Assembly (NCBI GenBank): GCA_964019165.1
Contig: OZ025269.1
Coordinates: 11,381,614-11,445,613 of the forward strand
Origin: Mastigias papua
Taxonomy: Eukaryota > Cnidaria > Scyphozoa > Rhizostomeae > Mastigiidae
Reading direction: 5' to 3'
DNA: 64,000 nucleotides
The position numbers and the translations under genes are program-made. The first letter of the stretch is position 1; every line of letters starts with the position of its first letter. Under the pieces are notes generated by a model. The model searched no databases. It was given only the letters and a program-made list of their open reading frames with translations, and was not told where the DNA came from. Below, one piece after another: positions 24,207 through 36,100 of the stretch.

Positions 24207-24759
24207 TCTTTTATAGATATAGTTCCATAATTGCATAATCTAATTCAGTATCAGAATGTTTGGTTTAGATAGTAGGTGAGGATGGCAACAGAAATATCAT
24301 TTACTCCTTTCGTGTTCTTCTGAGCAGTAAATATTGAAGTAGAGATAGTAGTAAATTTTTGGCATTTACAAGCAACCAGTTGCATATCTAAATATGATAT
24401 TTCTTCAATACGCTAGAAAATGATCTAAAATGGGTTAAGAATATCTCAAAATTCTTGGCTATGCAAATCTTGTTTTTCTCAAAAAGTGCTGTCCGAATGT
24501 TTATAGGATCAATTCATGGTTCAACGTCCTTTACAAAATAAGCAAAATTCTGCGTAGCTGAGAAGAGCAATAGCATAATTTATACAAATATTCGGAGTAT
24601 CGCTGCTCAAGGAATGAAATAATTGAATGTTAAATGAAATTTAATTGCATTTGAATAGCATCGATAGAAGAGAGAACCGTAATTTAACAAGATGCTACAT
24701 TAAAGTTATTGAGGTTGGTTTGTTCGTTACTTTAACTTTTCGAATCAATTGTCTTGCAG
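24046..24759. other. Upstream flank of EF-hand gene 1
   Basis: Holds a short (TA)n array at about 24172-24202. The missing first exon of EF-hand gene 1 could lie here or further upstream; I could not identify it. Confidence 0.5.
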
Positions 24760-27700
24760 GAAATGAAAAAGAAACAAACAGTATCTGAAGAACAATTAAG
24801 AGGTATAGGGCACTGTAACATATAGTTACACATTTGTCATTATTACAGTTACATACAGATTCAGTGATTATCAAGGCACTTGCCTAGAAAAGGATGGCGA
24901 CAAAAATAGAGATATTCCTTCCCTTGATCTTCCCTTTGAATTGAATTTTTGTATAAGCTTCAATGTATCACTGCCTTGCTGATGATGGCATATGGATGAG
25001 TCAAAGTATCTAAGTCTTCTCAAGTATACTGACTATGTAGCTCTCAACTAAATGTGTCGATCTAATTTATCGAGTGTACAAAATGAAGATATCGAAGTTT
25101 CTTACAGATGAAGAAATGCCTCTATGCCTCTATGCTTTGTCGCAATCTTTAATCGAAAGTTCTTCCTCAAAGCTACGTTTTTCCACAACTAAACCATCTA
25201 CAGCACGAAAAAGTGCGATAATGAAGTTCTGTAGTACCAACAGACTTTAAACCATCTACCTAGATAACAGTACCTGCACTTTTTGCAGATATTGAAGTTT
25301 CTCTTAGATTAAGGTTTATCACTGCCTTGCTGATGATGGCATATGGATGAGTCAAAGTATCTAAGTCTTCTCAAGTATACTGACTATGTAGCTCTCAACT
25401 AAATGTGTCGATCTAATTTATCGAGTGTACAAAATGAAGATATCGAAGTTTCTTACAGATGAAGAAATGCCTCTATGCCTCTATGCTTTGTCGCAATCTT
25501 TAATCGAAAGTTCTTCCTCAAAGCTACGTTTTTCCACAACTAAACCATCTACAGCACGAAAAAGTGCGATAGTGAAGTTCTGTAGTACCAACAGACTTTA
25601 AACCATCTACCTAGATAACAGTACCTGCACTTTTTGCAGATATTGAAGTTTCTCTTAGATTAAGGTTGGTTGTAGCTTTATTGATAAATTGCCTGTTGAT
25701 GGAAGAAGAAGCAACTGATCACAACTTAGGTGACTATCCATGTTTTACTCAGTTATGAACAAAAAATAATTCTTCGCAATCATTCTGAAATTAAGGTAAG
25801 ATTCCCTAGTTTTAGCTCGATGAGTATGTGAAACCAAAGATCCACCTTGAGAGAAACATTCCTCATTCTTGCTAAGCCTCATATTCCTAACTGCAATGAA
25901 TTTTTCAACAAAAAATTATGAAAATATACAACAAAATAGGACATTTCATTTAAATAGAGCGTCTGATCGTCTCAGATCTGTCATGGTAAGTGGAATAAAC
26001 AACTTAAAATGACAAACGTAGTTAAGTGCTCTAAGCACGCCCTCTGGTATGCTTTCAGGTCATTGATTTCAAATCATTTCTTTTTATTCAATGTCTGTCT
26101 GATTTATCTTTTGCAGAATTTCATGACGCCTTCTGCGCATTTGATCGAAAGCAAGAGGGTTATATTGTGAACAGTGATATCAAATTGGTTATGCGCTCAC
26201 TTGGCTTCAACCCTACTGAAAGGGAGGTCGAGAACATGTGCATGAAAGTCGATATGGACGGTCAGCATCTCTTTTGAATATAGTAGATCATAGCGTATTA
26301 TAGCGCGCCATTAACAATTTGGTACCTTGGATAAAGAGGCCTGCAGAAGTAAGATGTGTGGGAGGTGTCACACCCTTCTCAAGTTTCGCAGAACAGTTGA
26401 TAATCCTTTTGCTCTTCCTTAAAAATTTTCGTAGTGATCATTTCTTGTAAGGGAGCGGTCATTATTTATGGTCGGGGTGGGGACTGAAGAGAAAATGTTT
26501 TGTGCCCTCAAAAAAATTTTACCCCACGATTTGAGTAAGTCAAATTTTATTTACCCCACCAAAGGAAAATAGTAAAACAAAGGTGCATTCATGCTTAAAT
26601 ATGGTATATGTTTTTACACTACCCCTGTGGTCAAAAATCATTCTTCTACCCCACCTTTTGGTGCTTATTTTTTTCAGTTACCCCACCATTTTATCTTCAG
26701 TCCCTATCCCGGTCATAAATAATGACTGCTCCTTAAGTAACTATAGGCTGTTTGATACGGCGAGCAGTGCCGTGCCGTGCCAAGCGATTTGTGGTTGGTT
26801 TAGCACTGTACGATCAAATAAAAGCAAAGACGTACCCGTAGTTGAACTATTGACAAACCAAGTGCCCACAGTTCTGGTACATCACAAATCGACATATAAA
26901 ATAGCCCCTATGGTGTCTTGTCGGTAATTATTTGCTTTGTAGTTAGTTAGAGCGCCTTGTTCAAACCTATCGGTAAACTTCTTTTCTGCGCCATCCACTA
27001 AAAATTCTGGCGCTTTATCATTCCTATAGATAGTACTGTTGATTTGTTCATTCTATCATTGGCTAGTCTTCAGTCCTTCGGCATGTCACTGTATTGACAG
27101 TAGCTATAACATAAAGGTAAAGGTTAGTCCCACATACAATTCCATACGTTGGGGAGTGCCTTTTGGAGAGGACACTTATGCTGAGCCGCAGGCATAGTGA
27201 GGTAGGGTGGCCAGTTCATTTCCTCGCAGCCTTTAATTTCCCTAGTATTGCCACTGGATACCCATTTGCTTCTGGGTGGACAGTGAGCGAGCGTCCCAAC
27301 CATGATCCGAGGGTTCGGCTCGAACCATCGATGTTTGCTCAGCAGCAAAGCACCCTAACCACTTGGCCATTCGCCCATAGCTATAACATACAAACACCTT
27401 TAGCAACTATTTTTGTCTTCCCAAGAATCTTCTATTTATTGAAAGCCAGCAAAATAGCCACGGTACCTTTTATGGTACAGAATGAAATAACAGCATGTTA
27501 TGCATTAAAGCATTATCAATGACAGAACGAACTAACCAACAGACCTATCGATATGACTAATAAAGCACCAGTAAGCGAAGATTGGCTGGAATGTAAACTG
27601 AAGTTTCTTCGAGTTCTTAAAGCTTGTATCGAGGAGGCTTTATAGATTAACATGTGATAAGCGATATCAACTGTTTACTATCTATAAATCATGCCACCTT

Positions 27701-29844
27701 TCTCAATTGCATGTACAATTCTCTTCTCTAGCCAATATTCACTTTTATGGCGGTAACACACAGGTGCTAAGTACTTTGAGCTCTATTATAGCCATTTCAA
27801 GGACTACATTGCTATTCAGTTTTAAGGTGATATCTTAAGATTCCAAAGTTAAGCATTGCAGTAGGATAAGATTCCAGCTTCAGATATTGATTATGTGCAT
27901 AATACAATACTATTGATGATAAATATGACGACGGTGATGAAGATTACTACAACAATCGCAATAATAGGTGATGATAATAACGACTTTGGAGATCACTTCT
28001 CTTATCTTCTGCTCCCAAAGAATTTGTGGGATATTTTTATCCTTAGAATAGGTGGTTTCTAGTAATTTATTGCGTTTTCAGATTTCTCTATGTTTTCCCA
28101 TAATAATGGTATAAATTTCAACATGAATATTGTAGGTATGAAAACAACGAATATCACCTTATATAAATATAACCTAACAAAATATATGCATTACTTTGTG
28201 TTTTAATTGTTTTATGAGCATACAAAAAACATGCTTTTAACAGCAAACTGCCTTAGGAAAAACAATCGGGTACTTTAAGTTAGGAACTGGCCACCCTACC
28301 TCACTATGCTGGCGGCTCAGGATAAGTGTCCCTCTAACGGGCACTCCCCCAACGTACGGAATCGTACATGGGACTCACCTTTACATTACCTTAAGCTATT
28401 CATTCTGCTATCTCTTATCCTTTTCACGATTTAGGTAACGGGCAAGTCGATTTCAATGAATTCATTGACCTCATGTTGGAGCTTGAGAATCCAGAGTTAG
28501 ATCAACAGAACTTTCTAGATACCTTTCGAGCATTTGACAACACAGGCAAAGGATACATACAGTCATCATTGATACGAGAAATTTTATGTGATGTTATGGG
28601 ACAGCGTGAAAAAGATAGAGAACACGTGTTCAATGTTTTTCAGTTGAACAGAGATCGTAAAGTCTCATTTGAAGGTACAGTAGGCACACTCTTAAACCTT
28701 GATCAATACATCCAACTTGTCATCCAACATTTTGTCCAACATTTCATGCAACATTTCATACAATATTTCATCGAACAATTCATATAACATTCCAGCCAGC
28801 ATTTTATATAACATTTCATGCAACATTCCAGCCAACATTTCACACAACATTTCATCCAATATTTCATATAACTTTTCATCCAACATTCCATACAACATTT
28901 CAGCCAGCATTTTATGCCACATTACATACAACATTTCATCCAACGCTTCATCCAACAGTAATGCAACATTTCATCCAACATTTCATACAACATTTCATCC
29001 AACTCTTCAACCAGCATTTATACGACATTTTATCTAACATTTCATACAACATTTCAGCCAGCATTTTATATAACATTTCATCCAACGCTTTAACCAGCAT
29101 TTATACGACATTTTATCCAACATTTCATACAACATTTCAGCCAGCATTTTATATAACATTTCATACAACATTCCGGCCAACATTTCATGCAACATTTTAT
29201 CCAACGCTTCATCCAACAGTTACAGTATGCAACTTTTCATCCAACATTTATGCAACATTTCATCCAACATTTCATACAATATTTCATACAACATTTCATC
29301 CAACACTTCATAGAACATTCCATCAAATATTGCTTACAACATTTCCAGCATCTAATAATTCCTGCTCAGTGAAACATTTAAGAAGTCTTTAAGAACTTTC
29401 CACGCATGACCAAAAATGAAATTTTGGATGAAATCCTGAATATGATGGTCAAGTGTATCCAACATTTCAAAAGTAGCCATTGTTTTTGATTTTGAGCCAA
29501 CTTCATCCAACGTCGCTTCGCAAATTTTGGGTGATCCTACATGGGTAGCCAATCCCGTCCAACAATTCATCTAACACTTGTCTTCAGGATGTTGGATGAA
29601 ATTTTGGATGCGTTTGGCAGGACATTTGTCCACTCTATATATTCTTTGGCATATTCTTCTCCGGCCATTTTGAATGCTCATACCAGGCAGGAATATACAC
29701 ATCTTTCAAACAACAACACCAACGAAAGTTGATTTGATCTATCAATCATTCTATCATTCAGTCAGTCATTTAAGCCAATCCGTTCATGATAATTGAGGTA
29801 TTTTATTTTTTTTAGAATTCAAACTGATGATTGCATCAACTTGA
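24760..29844 (+). CDS. Calmodulin-like EF-hand protein, gene 1
   Basis: Exons seen: 24760-24802, 26117-26260, 28435-28674 and 29816-29844 (stop TGA at 29842-29844). All have AG/GT borders; the three introns seen are phase 1, and the upstream border is phase 0. They encode 151 residues; a first exon with the start codon is missing. The protein has four EF-hand-like units. The second loop, DMDGNGQVDFNE, is a complete calcium-binding loop. The first (DRKQEGYIVNSD), third (DNTGKGYIQSSL) and fourth (around LNRDRKVSFEE) lack key acidic residues and probably bind calcium weakly or not at all. MRSLGFNPTE matches the helix after EF1 in calmodulin and centrin relatives. The C-terminus is EEFKLMIAST. 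Role inferred: an intracellular calcium sensor or a structural calmodulin-like subunit. Its introns hold a 351-bp duplication, a MITE, two SINEs and a minisatellite. Confidence 0.88.
24966..25667. repeat. 351-bp tandem duplication in intron 1 of EF-hand gene 1
   Basis: Unit 1 is 24966-25316 and unit 2 is 25317-25667. I saw a single difference (GATAATGAAG against GATAGTGAAG), so the duplication is recent. No open frame spans it. Confidence 0.95.
26450..26735. mobile_element. MITE with about 45-bp TIRs, intron 2 of EF-hand gene 1
   Basis: The left end GGAGCGGTCATTATTTATGG and about 25 bp after it return in reverse complement at the right end (GGAGCAGTCATTATTTATGA and on to GGGACTGAAGA) with a few mismatches. 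The interior has several ACCCCACC-type blocks. No coding capacity. The target duplication is unclear; only TAAG is shared by the flanks. Confidence 0.75.
27114..27377 (-). mobile_element. tRNA-derived SINE, family A, full-length
   Basis: On the minus strand the head is GGCGAATGGCCAAGTGG, with an A box (TGGCCAAGTGG) and a B box (GGTTCGAGCC). A body with AACTGGCCACCCTACCTCAC follows, and the tail is ACCTTTACCTT. A perfect 13-bp target duplication, TAGCTATAACATA, flanks it (27101-27113 and 27378-27390). Two partial copies of the same body lie at 28281 and 33077. It sits in intron 2 of EF-hand gene 1. Confidence 0.85.
28281..28392 (+). mobile_element. SINE family A, truncated 3' copy
   Basis: Carries GGAACTGGCCACCCTACCTC through CAACGTACGGAATCGTACAT and the CACCTTTACATTACC tail, the same 3' body as the full copy at 27114-27377 but on the opposite strand. 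It ends about 40 bp before the acceptor of the 240-nt exon of EF-hand gene 1. Confidence 0.8.
28716..29345. repeat. 12-bp minisatellite (AACATTTCATCC-type)
   Basis: About 630 bp of degenerate 12-bp units such as CAACATTTCATC, CAACATTTCATA and CCAGCATTTTAT. Because 12 is a multiple of 3, several frames on both strands stay open and read as QHFI, TFHP or MLDE repeats. These are not genes. It starts about 40 bp after the donor of the 240-nt EF-hand exon. Looser related phrases continue to about 29600. Confidence 0.92.
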
Positions 29845-32800
29845 TTTTGCTACCTAACTTAACATATGAGGAGAACTTTGGAAATATTCGTTAACTAAAT
29901 GAAAATTGTAGTTAATAATCGACTATCATTTGACGTATAAGCAGTGGAGCTTTTTTAGACAAAATGCTTTTAGAGGCATAGTATTTAACTTATGATAATA
30001 AAATATGAAAATAAAAAAGAGCTGAATGGTAAAATAAGTTCAATGATAACTTCACAGTTTTTCGGTACAAAGGTATCAATTGATAATTCTCGTTTACAGT
30101 AAGATGAATGTACTGTATAGATATTTAATGGCTTCGAGTATTATGTTTCTATTAATGGCTGTCATGTATTACTAGCATCTTTTCACCTATCGTTCCTGTC
30201 TCTAGACAAACTCTATGGAAGAGACTCAGACATTGCACTGTGTAACAAATGACTGGCTGCATATTAAGCATTTAGGGGTAGCTAATTCACATCCTAGCTA
30301 AAGGTTATACGTTCTTACTTGCTACCTGACAAAATATTTTTCAACTATTGTAGCCTTTTATAGAATGATTCTGTATTGGTAAATCACTCTTTATGACGTG
30401 GCTTTTAAGAAATCATATAATGAGATACATAGACTACTGAAATACCATCGTTCACGTACACAGATGCTTCCTCACTACCATTCCATCAGTTTAATCCTCC
30501 ATTTTCTCCCTCTAGTGCCTAGCCTGATACATTGTTTATCTCCGTTATTATTGCGGATGACTCTAGTAGAGAATTGAAAGTCTAATATTTATTATTATAT
30601 CATAAATATGAATGTGCCCAATTTTATCCTACTGGCTTGTGTCAACTTTAACCGGAATACATCAAGAATATTAAATAGTTATAAAAAGAAATGTCTCCTT
30701 TCTATCGCTGTTTTTATTTTGAATTTTATTCTAGAGCTGTGTTTCCTTTCATTAAAGACTCCTCTAATGCAGCAGGCATTCTAAGTTGCTTATTGAGCCT
30801 ACTGTAAGATAGCAGTTTTAGACCAGAAATTAGCAAGGATGATTTAAACTTTACATAGAAATACACTATGACGGATAATACTTTACGCAACTTGTTGATT
30901 TACCTATTTTCAAGAAAGAATGTGACCAGTTCAGGTTCAGTAAAAGGAATTTACCTTCAAGTTTCAGCAAAGGCCCCATAGTTACCTGAATACCGACAAG
31001 CCATAATCGTCACATGTCAACTTTTACCGAAGAGCCAAAAATTACCGAAGTCTTTTTCAAAAGTGGCACAGTCTGACAACTCCATGCCTCCTGGTTTGGC
31101 AAGGCCAATATCCCTTGATCTCATTCTACGCTTTTTACGAAAATTATTCATTATTAAATGCTAACTGAATGAAGGCCAGTTAGCAATATATATTGTTCAT
31201 CGAACATGCATCAAAGCTCTGTCCTAGACAAGTTATCTCCACATTACTCAGATGCACTTTTTGCTATTCTTCCAACACTGCTTTGCTTTGATGACAGGGG
31301 GATCTCTTCCATAGCATTTCATAAAAGGGACAATAATCTGGCGAAAGCTAGGAATCGGGTATATTGTATATACCTCTGTATCATGTCGTATATGCAGCCT
31401 TGTTTATATATTCGTCATACACTGCAGTCTCATTAGATGTATGCCTGTTTCCATACAACATGATCTAGCTAAACAGTTATGCAGCAATGGCCTCAAACAC
31501 CAGACAAGAACTGAAATAATCTTGACAGGAGATCAAAGTTGAGGAACTTTATTAATGAAAATGGGAAGCTCCTTAGTTTCCCCCTACCATCAGTTCCCTT
31601 ATGCAAATAATAGCATATTTTTCTGTTTACCAGTTTCCTAATAAAATTTCAACAAATTTTAAGGTAACGAATGTTACGTGGCAATACCACTAAAAGATCT
31701 AGTATAGATGTGATGGTGGCTAGCGGAACTAGGAAAGTCCATAAAATGAGACAAAGCTTCCTTTCGCGAGCTTCTGCTTTCAGGTAGGAAAACTGATGAC
31801 AAAACTTAAAGACTGGCAAGCATTTTCATTCAAAGAATCACTTGCCTCTTCATGTTCACCTGAAATTTTGGTCACTATTTGGTATTACACGCTTTTACGA
31901 GGCTCCCAACTAACTTAATGCCTGTTTCTTCAACTACCTAATTTTTGAGCCCATTTGACCACAAATACCAGGTTTAGTTGAGCATTTACAGCTATAGACA
32001 TTGCAAGTGTTAAGTAATAAGACAGGATAATGAAAATGCTGCAGTTTTCAAAGGACGCCTCTCTGTGAAACATGTACTGCATGGAGTTTACCTAATGCAT
32101 GCAAATTTGACTGCAATGAATGGTACCAGCTTTCTAATTTTCAGTTGTTTGCTTGGATAAAGTAAGAGAGCTTGCAAAGCTTCTTAGCGATTTTACCAGT
32201 AGTAGTATATAAGTATAAGCTCCTTAAAATTTTTTGACCATTCTATATGTATGTTCCTTACGAAGGGCTAAAAAAGAATACTTATATTATGTCAGAGAAG
32301 CATGAAAACAACACTTTTTGTACTTCAGATAGGCTCTAAAAAGTTAATCCACGAGCCACTTGCAAAACCTTTATGTGACATGTAATGAGCGTGGTAAAAA
32401 ATTGCTAAGTCATATAGCCTTCAACAGTCTGTTGGTACTACAGACTTCCATTACTGCACAAGTAAGCAGGAACATTTTTTATGAACTTTTTCAATCTTTT
32501 CATGCAATACTGTAATGATAACATAAGCTTCGAGCCATCCATGTTCCTCTTGACAACAGAACGGAGCATCAATGGTTTGAACTGAACCCTTGCAGTAGCC
32601 ACAACAAAAGCTAATCTACGCCTACTATCTAACAATAATACAAAGTAAGTAGCTAGAGATACATGTACAGATATTTACAATGTTTACAATGTCTAAGTAT
32701 CTTCCACGTTTTTAGTGCATGTCCAAGAGCCAAACCTGAGCTACGAAAGGTCGGCATATTCTACAGTTACACTCCTCTCCTCTCCATGCCCTGATTACCC

Positions 32801-33076
32801 TTTTGAAACTGGAGAGGGTATCTTACTGTTTTACATTGTTGGAAAGTGTCTACCATAGCCTGCACCCATAAATGATATTGTTTCTAGCCCATAGCATGTA
32901 GTACGTGCTTTTGGCAAGGATAAGTTATGGCGGCCTTAAACCCATAAGACACCTGTTTCTCGACAAATATTTATTTCGTAGTGCTAGGATTGAGGTTCAG
33001 TTTTTGTCTTGAACACTTCAGTCATTAGCAATTACAAATTCCTCGTGTGAAATGGAGTGGTATACTGCCTCAATGT
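29845..33076. other. AT-rich stretch downstream of EF-hand gene 1
   Basis: No gene or repeat that I can support. The first exon of EF-hand gene 2 could lie anywhere between here and 44182. Confidence 0.5.
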
Positions 33077-33235
33077 CCACCCAGTAGCAAATAGGTACCC
33101 GGTGGCAACATTGGGGGAGTTGAATGCGACGAAGAAAGGAACTGGCCACCCTACCACGTTGTGATGATGGCTCAGAAGTGTCCTCTCAAGACACTACCCA
33201 ACGTACGGAATCGTACATGGCACTAACCTTGGTCT
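33077..33235 (+). mobile_element. SINE family A, partial copy
   Basis: Begins in GTCCACCCAGTAGCAAATAG and runs through GGAACTGGCCACCCTACCAC and CAACGTACGGAATCGTACAT, matching the body and 3' end of the 27114-27377 copy. The tRNA-like head is absent. Confidence 0.78.
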
Positions 33236-34031
33236 TTATCTTTTTCTACAGTAGTATCATACAGCCTTTTTTACCAGGATATTACAACTGTCAACTTCAG
33301 GACAGTACATAACTAGAAATGCATGCGATATTAGACAAGATTTTATGGGAAAAAACAAGAACCACTACCCAATAAAAAATTGACAATAGAAGGGCAAAAT
33401 GAAGGGAGCAAGAAGTTTCTGGGTGCAAGGACCTTTCACAGTCTTTTATAACGAGATATAACTTGAAGAATATCCACAAATGATTAGGCAGTAGTAGAAA
33501 GGACTTTCGTTTTTCCAAGATGTTGGCAAAATTTTTAAAAAATCAATATTATTTTACAACTAATATACACAACTGGATCACACAAAGCTTTTTAAACCAC
33601 TGTCCGTCAACATTTATTCATTCGTCTAGCAGTGACTCCGTATTGTCTCGATTTGCAGCATATTTGATAACTGACAGATATAAACATCTCAAGATTAATC
33701 TTTAATGATTATATTATCAATTCAATGCTACCTTCTTTGAGACTTGTCTAGACCTTGCGATATGGCTGTGCAAAGTCAATTTTTCTTAATAAAACTTGCA
33801 TTTGCCAACTAGGAAATTAAACGCAGTCCTATTTAGGAACTTTCCAAGTAAGCAAACGTTATGGTGATTGTATAATCAAGTAAACATTATGCCGCTTGGC
33901 GTGGACAGTTCTGCGATAATTCACGTTAAGAACATGCAACTACTAATAACTGAGATATTTAAGACACAACATAGCCTCAACCGAACATTTATGAAAAAAC
34001 ATTTGCTACTAAAAAGAAGACGTATGATCTC
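33236..34031. other. AT-rich stretch, nothing recognised
   Basis: Only short frames without domains. Confidence 0.5.
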
Positions 34032-34214
34032 ATGAATCAAATGAACATCTTATCAAGCTTCCAAGACCACGAACTGCCACTTTTCGAGAAAAAAAGCATC
34101 TCATTTATTGGGGGAAAGTTGTGGCATGAACTGTCTCTAGAAGCAAAGGAAGCTGTAAACTTCAGTCAGTTTCATTTCAGTCAGTTAGTAAAATTCGGGA
34201 TCCTGGCCTTCTGA
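34032..34214 (+). pseudogene. Possible non-LTR element C-terminal fragment
   Basis: The frame contains KKSISFIGGKLWHELSLEAK, similar to the SF.Y.GAKLWN.L...(L/I)K signature near the C-terminus of reverse transcriptases of Rex/CR1-like LINEs. Nothing upstream supports a longer copy. Confidence 0.35.
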
Positions 34215-35059
34215 TTGGTCAATAAGGCAGAAGATTCCCCAATTGGGGATCGCGCTAACAGCCAATCAAGATTTTTCCACTATGCTAATACTCGCATAAA
34301 AAGCTGGAAAGGAGAAGAATGTAGCTGTCCTTTATGTGGGTGCTACATGGCTCAGTTTGGCTTTATTTGGTAAAAAGAACATAACGCTAAAAAGCTTATT
34401 GCGCAAAACAGAAAACTTCACTCGTATATTTCATTTACATGGACTTTTTATGTTGGACTGACAGCTGTTTATAATTACTCATTTGTAAAGAAGACCTAAA
34501 TTAGCTCTTATAATTAGCTATATTATTTTAACCTACAGTGAATACATTGATTATATATCATATATAATATATACTGTTGATACCCATGTTTTTTTGTATC
34601 TATTAGTAGTGTCGAGGAGCGGGTCTGAAGTTTCAAAACAAAGTAGATAGTATTTCTGAATATATGAGACTGAATACGTTGAATGCCAGTTCAGAAATTA
34701 GTAACAGAACAAATAGCACTGAAATCAAATGGCTTAGTAATAAAGACAGCAAAGCAAACAAGATCATTTTTCAGAGGTATTGCTATTGATCTACGATTTG
34801 GGAGACCAATTGAAAGCTAATAATTAGGCAAAGACATGTATATTATCATCATTATTACAAAAATATTTACAGTTGGTATCATGCATAGTTAATTGACCTA
34901 ACCCAAACCAACTATTTACATTACAAACAGCAAAGTTTTCAAATTGTTATGCTGCTAGCATTGTAACCTCTTTTTGTTTAATTATACATCTTGCAGTTGC
35001 ATTTTTCCCCATTCCATGATCTAACTATTCTTATAAATATCGCAGTAGAGATTACGTTC

Positions 35060-36100
35060 TTGTATGGCATCTGGTAGCGTATTCCGAAGGTGAGTACCTC
35101 AGTATACAAGGGAGCTAGCTCCAAATGGTTTTTTTATTAGGTATCTGTAATAGAGTTCTTGTTCGTACTTCATGTTGTATGTGCCTGTTTTCAAAGAATA
35201 CCCACATGAACGACGGATTTCTTTTCGGCAATTAAATATTTGAAGCATCAATTTTTGCAAACTTTTTGTGTGAACTTTTCGATAATATGTTCTTCTAAGA
35301 AGTGCTTCAAAATGGCGCATTGAAGTCATGTGTAAAATTTTGAATGCTCTTTTTGAACACGGTCTACCCGATTATTGGAAATCTTCCCATCATGCATCCA
35401 GATCAAGGACAGTAGCTTAAATTCGACATTATAAATGTATTGTGGAGTATCTTACTCCTTTTTTTGTTCAGAAAAGAGGACCCCCTTGAAGAAGCATTGA
35501 CTTGCCTGTTCGCTGTCAGACAGAAGGCTGTACTATTGTAGCCAAATTTCAGTTGGGAGTCACTAGTGATTTAACGATGTCCGTAAGGGGAATGATTTAC
35601 CATTAATTTCGGGGAAAATTTTAGGCTGTTCTCTACCCCATAAAACAGTAACCTGAAAATTACTGGGGTTAGCTGCCATATAACTATCTCTGAACCAGTT
35701 AAGGGTGATAGATAGGTCTTCATCAAGTTTTATTGTCACACTTTCATTATCTTTCCCATTCGTACAGATTGTAGTGTCATCCGCAAAATTATGAATTTCC
35801 AACACTTTTATTGCAAAAAGTAGATCATTAATAAAGATATTGAAGAGTCGTCTAAGAAATGACCCTTGTGGAACACCTGATTTGATCTCTAGCTATTTCT
35901 AAACTCGGACTCCACTTTGACGAGTTGTTTTCTATTCGGAAGGTACCTTTGAATTAATAGTAGTCTAGATTAGGTAAATCCATAAGTCACAAGTTTAGCT
36001 ACTATAAGATCGTGGGGTATGCCGTTATATGCTTTTGAAAGATCCATAAGCGTCATTTCCACAATCCTCTCATCAGTTAGGCTCTTGCGATCCATTTCTG
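35060..36100 (-). pseudogene. Non-LTR retrotransposon reverse transcriptase fragment
   Basis: Minus strand, degraded. In order: motif A-like MDLSKAYNGIPHDLIVAKL (near 36055-35995), SGVPQGSFLRRLFNIFINDL (near 35881-35820), then catalytic HNFADDTTICTNG (near 35795) and NWFRDSYMAANPSNFQVTVL. The C-terminal end near 35060-35330 includes TYNMKYEQ and LRNTLPDAIQE, the typical end of CR1/Rex-type proteins. Stops and frame changes between the blocks show that it is inactive. Confidence 0.8.

Noticed and set aside
27124..27522. Open frames at 27124-27348 (-) and 27163-27522 (+)
   Set aside because: They lie in SINE family A and its flank.
28692..29392. Overlapping long frames on both strands (QHFI, TFHP, MLDE repeats)
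   Set aside because: They result from a 12-bp repeat whose length is a multiple of three.
35042..35090. + strand exon with strong acceptor and GAAG|GTGAGT donor
   Set aside because: The opposite strand reads the C-terminus of a LINE protein (LRNTLPDAIQE), so the splice-like signals are fortuitous. This also shows how easily exon signals mislead here.
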